DNA from: Desulfovibrio litoralis DSM 11393
GTDB taxonomy: Bacteria > Desulfobacterota > Desulfovibrionia > Desulfovibrionales > Desulfovibrionaceae
Length of the DNA: 64,000 nt
Reading direction: 5' to 3'
NCBI RefSeq assembly: GCF_900143255.1
Contig: NZ_FRDI01000003.1
Location: forward strand, 1-64,000
Shown here: piece by piece, positions 61,511 to 64,000 of the stretch
How positions within the stretch are numbered: the stretch's first letter is position 1
Layout: the number at the start of each line of letters is the position of its first letter
Notes under the pieces: generated by a model
What the model was told of the DNA's origin: nothing
The model's input: only the letters and a program-made list of their open reading frames with translations
Database searches by the model: none
Translations under genes and position numbers: made by a program

Positions 61511-62104
61511 ATGCGACGTTTTATAAAGTTTTTTGTTTTATCTTTATTGATAAATTTAATAATTACTACTCAGGCTTTTGCCTTTGATCCTTATTTTGGG
61601 TTTAGGCCGGGGCAACAAAACTTCGAGGAAATACGCAAAGATTTAAGAGAAAGAGGGGCAACTTTTAGCGACAATATCAGCTATCAAGATTATAACACCT
61701 TACGCAGTATCCAAATTTTACGCCACGCAAAGTTTTCACTCGAAGGGTCTTTACGTTTTGCAACGCTTGACTTTGATCCAAACGGTTATTTATATAAAGT
61801 AACGATTTCATGGAAAGACGACGGAACTCTTTTCAAAAAATGGAAGGAAATTTTAAACACCACTCCATATTTTGATATACAAGACTGTAAAACTCAAGGT
61901 TTTGCAGACCAATGTTTTTGGCAAAACAAGCAAACAGACTTTTCATTACTCAATGACCCGGTGGGTTTTGGAGAAAATAGAAATACTACCTTAACCTTTA
62001 CTTATTCGCCTGCGTTAATTATCGTTGACAAAGAGCGAAAAAGAATTGACAAAGAAGTAGAAAAAGCAAAAATTATCGAAAAATTTAACCGTTTTAAACA
62101 ATAA
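61511..62104 (+). CDS. exported protein of unknown function, 197 residues
   Basis: I do not recognise this family. A signal peptide (about 1-24, ending AFAF) is followed by a beta-rich domain with DPYFGFRPGQQNFEEIRKDLRERG, then strands KFSLEGSLRFATLDFDPNGYLYKVTISW in outline, and two cysteines, in QDCKTQG and ADQCFWQ, likely forming a disulfide. The tail is a charged helix (DKERKRIDKEVEKAK). The mature fold recalls small periplasmic proteins with a strand-rich core. It lies 35 bases before the EF-hand gene. Confidence 0.72.
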   Translation: MRRFIKFFVLSLLINLIITTQAFAFDPYFGFRPGQQNFEEIRKDLRERGATFSDNISYQDYNTLRSIQILRHAKFSLEGSLRFATLDFDPNGYLYKVTISWKDDGTLFKKWKEILNTTPYFDIQDCKTQGFADQCFWQNKQTDFSLLNDPVGFGENRNTTLTFTYSPALIIVDKERKRIDKEVEKAKIIEKFNRFKQ

Positions 62105-62139
62105 ATCTACTAAACAATTTTCATAAAAAGGAACACGTT

Positions 62140-62532
62140 ATGTTAAACAAAACTCTCGCGTTAATATGCTTTTCAATTTTAAGCCTTGGCTTTAGCGTTT
62201 ATAATATAAACACAGCACAAGCCAACCCCGGCATGGCAAAATCAGAAAAAACAATAGCCGGACACGAAGAATTAGACGCACAATTTCAACGCTCTGATGC
62301 CAATAACGACGGAAACTGGAACTGGGAAGAGTTTCAAAACGCCTATCCAAAAATGCAAAAACCTGCCTTTGAAGCAATGGACTCAGACAAAAACGATTTG
62401 GTCAGCAAAAAAGAATGGTTGGAGTTTAAAATGCGTCATGCTATGGAAACCTCAGGTTCAAAAATGCCAAGCGGTACGATGCAAAAAGAACAAAACGACG
62501 TTCCAAGCATGATTACACCACCAAAAAAATAA
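62140..62532 (+). CDS. exported EF-hand calcium-binding protein
   Basis: This 130-residue protein has a signal peptide (about 1-28) and two consecutive EF-hand loops: D53-x-N55-x-D57 to E64 and D81-x-D83-x-N85 to E92. Both have 12-residue loops ending in glutamate, so calcium binding is plausible. The C-terminus is a methionine/lysine-rich tail. AAAGGA precedes the ATG. It is probably co-transcribed with the upstream exported-protein gene. Confidence 0.85.
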   Translation: MLNKTLALICFSILSLGFSVYNINTAQANPGMAKSEKTIAGHEELDAQFQRSDANNDGNWNWEEFQNAYPKMQKPAFEAMDSDKNDLVSKKEWLEFKMRHAMETSGSKMPSGTMQKEQNDVPSMITPPKK

Positions 62533-62561
62533 TAACAAAACAATGAACTTAACTAATTAAT

Positions 62562-64000
62562 ATGCTTGAATATCTTAGAATACGCAACCTCGCCCTCATC
62601 GAAGACATGGAGCTTGAATTTGTTAAAGGCTTAAATGTTTTAACCGGAGAAACAGGTGCGGGAAAAAGCTTTATTCTGAAAGCATTGGCTTTTTTGACCG
62701 GAGAAAAACTCGGGGCTGATTTAGTTCGCCCCGGAGAAGAAAAAGCCGTTGTTGAAGGAATTTTTATATTACCCGATGGAGAACTGATTATTCGCCGCGA
62801 ATTATCAGGAGAAAACGGGCGTAGTCGCTTTTTTATAAACGATAAACTCAGCTCTCAAGATAGTATAAAAGAATTAAAAAGCTCTTTAATTCTTCATACC
62901 AGTCAACATGAGCAGCAAAGACTTCTTCAACCCGCCTTTCAGGCAAAATTGTTAGAAAGATTCTGCAATAATCCAAGTCTATTTAACGAAAAAGAACAAC
63001 TCTGGCTCAGTTTAAAAGACTTAAATAAAAAACGTCAACAGCTTATTGAAAAAGCAAAACATCTTGAAGACAAACGAGAATTGCTCGAACATCAACAAAA
63101 AGAAATAGATAAAGTTAAACCCGAACAAGGCGAAGAAGAAGATTTGGAAAACAAACGTCTCGCCTTGCGTTATCAAGAAGCGGCGAAAGAAGCAAAAGAT
63201 GACGTAATCCAACTTTTAAAGGGTTACGGAGAATATCCTGCAATCAGTGAACAAATCTCAAAATTAATGAACAGCATAGAAGCATTAAAAAAATTTACCG
63301 ATGAGTTAGACGAAGAAAATGACCTATTGAACCAAGCACAAGATGTCTTTTATCAACTCGAAAGCAAAGTTCGTAAGATAGACCTAACTAAAAATTCTGA
63401 GGAAAATACCGAAGATATAGAATCTCGTTTATACGAGTTGGCTCAATTAAAACGCAAACTAAAACGCAGTCTTCCCGAAATATTGGCTTTAAGTGAAGAG
63501 ATTAAAGAAAATTTAGATTTTTTAGATAGTTGTGCTCTTGATTTAAAACAACTAAGTAAAGAAGAAGAAGTATTGGCGGAAAAATTATATAATCTGCTTC
63601 AAGAAATTAATAAACTTCAAGCCGATACCGCTGAGATTTTCACTAAGGCTTTAACCAACGAATTAAAAGGCTTGGGCTTTTCCGAACACTTGCAACTGAC
63701 TTTTGAATTCAGCCCGCACGAACTATACCCTGCTTGTGGAAACATTTCTGCCTGTATTGAAAATAAAGCCCATCTACTCTGGATTCCAAACCCCGGACAA
63801 ACCCCGAAAACTCTTGATAAAATCGCTTCGGGCGGTGAATTATCGAGATTCTTACTTGCTTTGGTCGGCGTCAGTGTAAAACAACAACAAAACGATGAAC
63901 AAGCCACCTTAATCTTTGACGAAGTTGACGCAGGGGTTGGCGGAATTACTTTAAATGCCCTTGCCGAACGTATAAAAGAACTCTCACAGGCAAGACAAAT
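62562..64000 (+). CDS. recN: DNA repair protein RecN, 3' end beyond window
   Basis: The reading frame starts at ATG 62562 (MLEYLRIRNLALIEDMELEF) and stays open through the right edge, giving about 479 residues of a protein usually near 550. Walker A is GETGAGKSF (about 29-37). Long coiled-coil arms follow, and the C-terminal head has the ABC signature region (ASGGELSRFLLAL) and Walker B (LIFDEVDAGVGG). RecN is an SMC-like protein acting in double-strand-break repair. It begins 29 bases after the EF-hand gene. Confidence 0.95.
   Translation, partial: MLEYLRIRNLALIEDMELEFVKGLNVLTGETGAGKSFILKALAFLTGEKLGADLVRPGEEKAVVEGIFILPDGELIIRRELSGENGRSRFFINDKLSSQDSIKELKSSLILHTSQHEQQRLLQPAFQAKLLERFCNNPSLFNEKEQLWLSLKDLNKKRQQLIEKAKHLEDKRELLEHQQKEIDKVKPEQGEEEDLENKRLALRYQEAAKEAKDDVIQLLKGYGEYPAISEQISKLMNSIEALKKFTDELDEENDLLNQAQDVFYQLESKVRKIDLTKNSEENTEDIESRLYELAQLKRKLKRSLPEILALSEEIKENLDFLDSCALDLKQLSKEEEVLAEKLYNLLQEINKLQADTAEIFTKALTNELKGLGFSEHLQLTFEFSPHELYPACGNISACIENKAHLLWIPNPGQTPKTLDKIASGGELSRFLLALVGVSVKQQQNDEQATLIFDEVDAGVGGITLNALAERIKELSQARQ

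Noticed and set aside
1-64000. tRNA, rRNA or tmRNA genes
   Set aside because: Scanning the larger intergenic regions by eye for T-arm and cloverleaf features gave no candidate. A tRNAscan run would settle this.

Overview
The window is a low-GC (roughly 35%) stretch of a bacterial chromosome that looks like a member of the Desulfovibrionaceae. Three things point there: an adenylate kinase with the Cys-X5-His-X15-Cys-X2-Cys metal-binding LID described for Desulfovibrio gigas, a signal-peptide-bearing (periplasmic) CbiK cobaltochelatase next to an ABC importer and cobI, and a divided tungstate/molybdate-type permease together with moeA and a mogA-like gene. Housekeeping genes (rplU-rpmA-obg, adk, recN, xseA/xseB, mla operon) show that most of the window is core chromosome. 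The genus assignment is inference.

Layout. 0.1-6 kb, mostly minus strand: moeA, cysK, an orphan gene, cbiC and cobB. 5.7-8.2 kb: a small phage-derived-looking cassette, with an S24-type repressor plus a 76-codon gene facing three small plus-strand genes, and palindromic TTTTGTACAAAA-type sites between them. 8.4-12.1 kb: a tungstate-type permease and an M16 protease, closed by a double terminator. 12.1-13.7 kb: a HAD phosphatase/2-hydroxyacid dehydrogenase pair. 14-18.1 kb: a solute-binding protein and hybrid histidine kinase pair, followed by a scrambled partial duplication of the kinase 3' end. 18.2-21.7 kb: MltD-like transglycosylase and a TrmH/RlmB methyltransferase with a repetitive N-terminus. 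21.8-28.3 kb, minus strand: an unusual Cys-rich gene, a YhcH-family gene, mogA, a gene with an internal duplication, and a five-gene ECF Ni/Co transporter. 28.4-38.3 kb: M23 peptidase, then plus-strand pcm, xseA, M23 lipoprotein, xseB, ispA-type prenyl synthase and a complete mlaEFDCA phospholipid-transport operon. 38.3-44.3 kb: rmlA, an Asp/Glu racemase, rplU-rpmA, obg, xthA, and an orphan efflux adaptor. 44.3-47.9 kb: a sugar-nucleotide/glycosyltransferase operon. 48-54 kb: adk, cyclophilin, AGCS symporter, HEAT-like protein, HEPN-like protein, MFS transporter. 53.9-59.1 kb: a cobalamin-riboswitch-controlled operon cbiK-permease-ATPase-binding protein-cobI. 59.3-61.2 kb: rmlB-rmlD. 61.5-64 kb: two small exported proteins and the start of recN.

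How the parts fit. Cobalamin genes are scattered in three places (cbiC, cobB, cbiK...cobI) rather than in one operon; only the cbiK operon shows a B12 riboswitch, which has a clear terminator as expression platform. Molybdenum/tungsten cofactor genes (moeA, mogA, tupB-like) are likewise scattered. Envelope functions (Mla, MltD, two M23 proteins, rml and glycan genes) make up much of the rest.

The observations most worth a second look are: a CobB whose amidotransferase nucleophile Cys is replaced by Gly; an S24 repressor whose catalytic Lys is replaced by Arg, with matching palindromic sites around a novel zinc-ribbon/HTH cassette; a family of dispersed intergenic repeats carrying a GNRA-like hairpin; the scrambled receiver-domain duplication; and repeat-driven growth in two coding genes.
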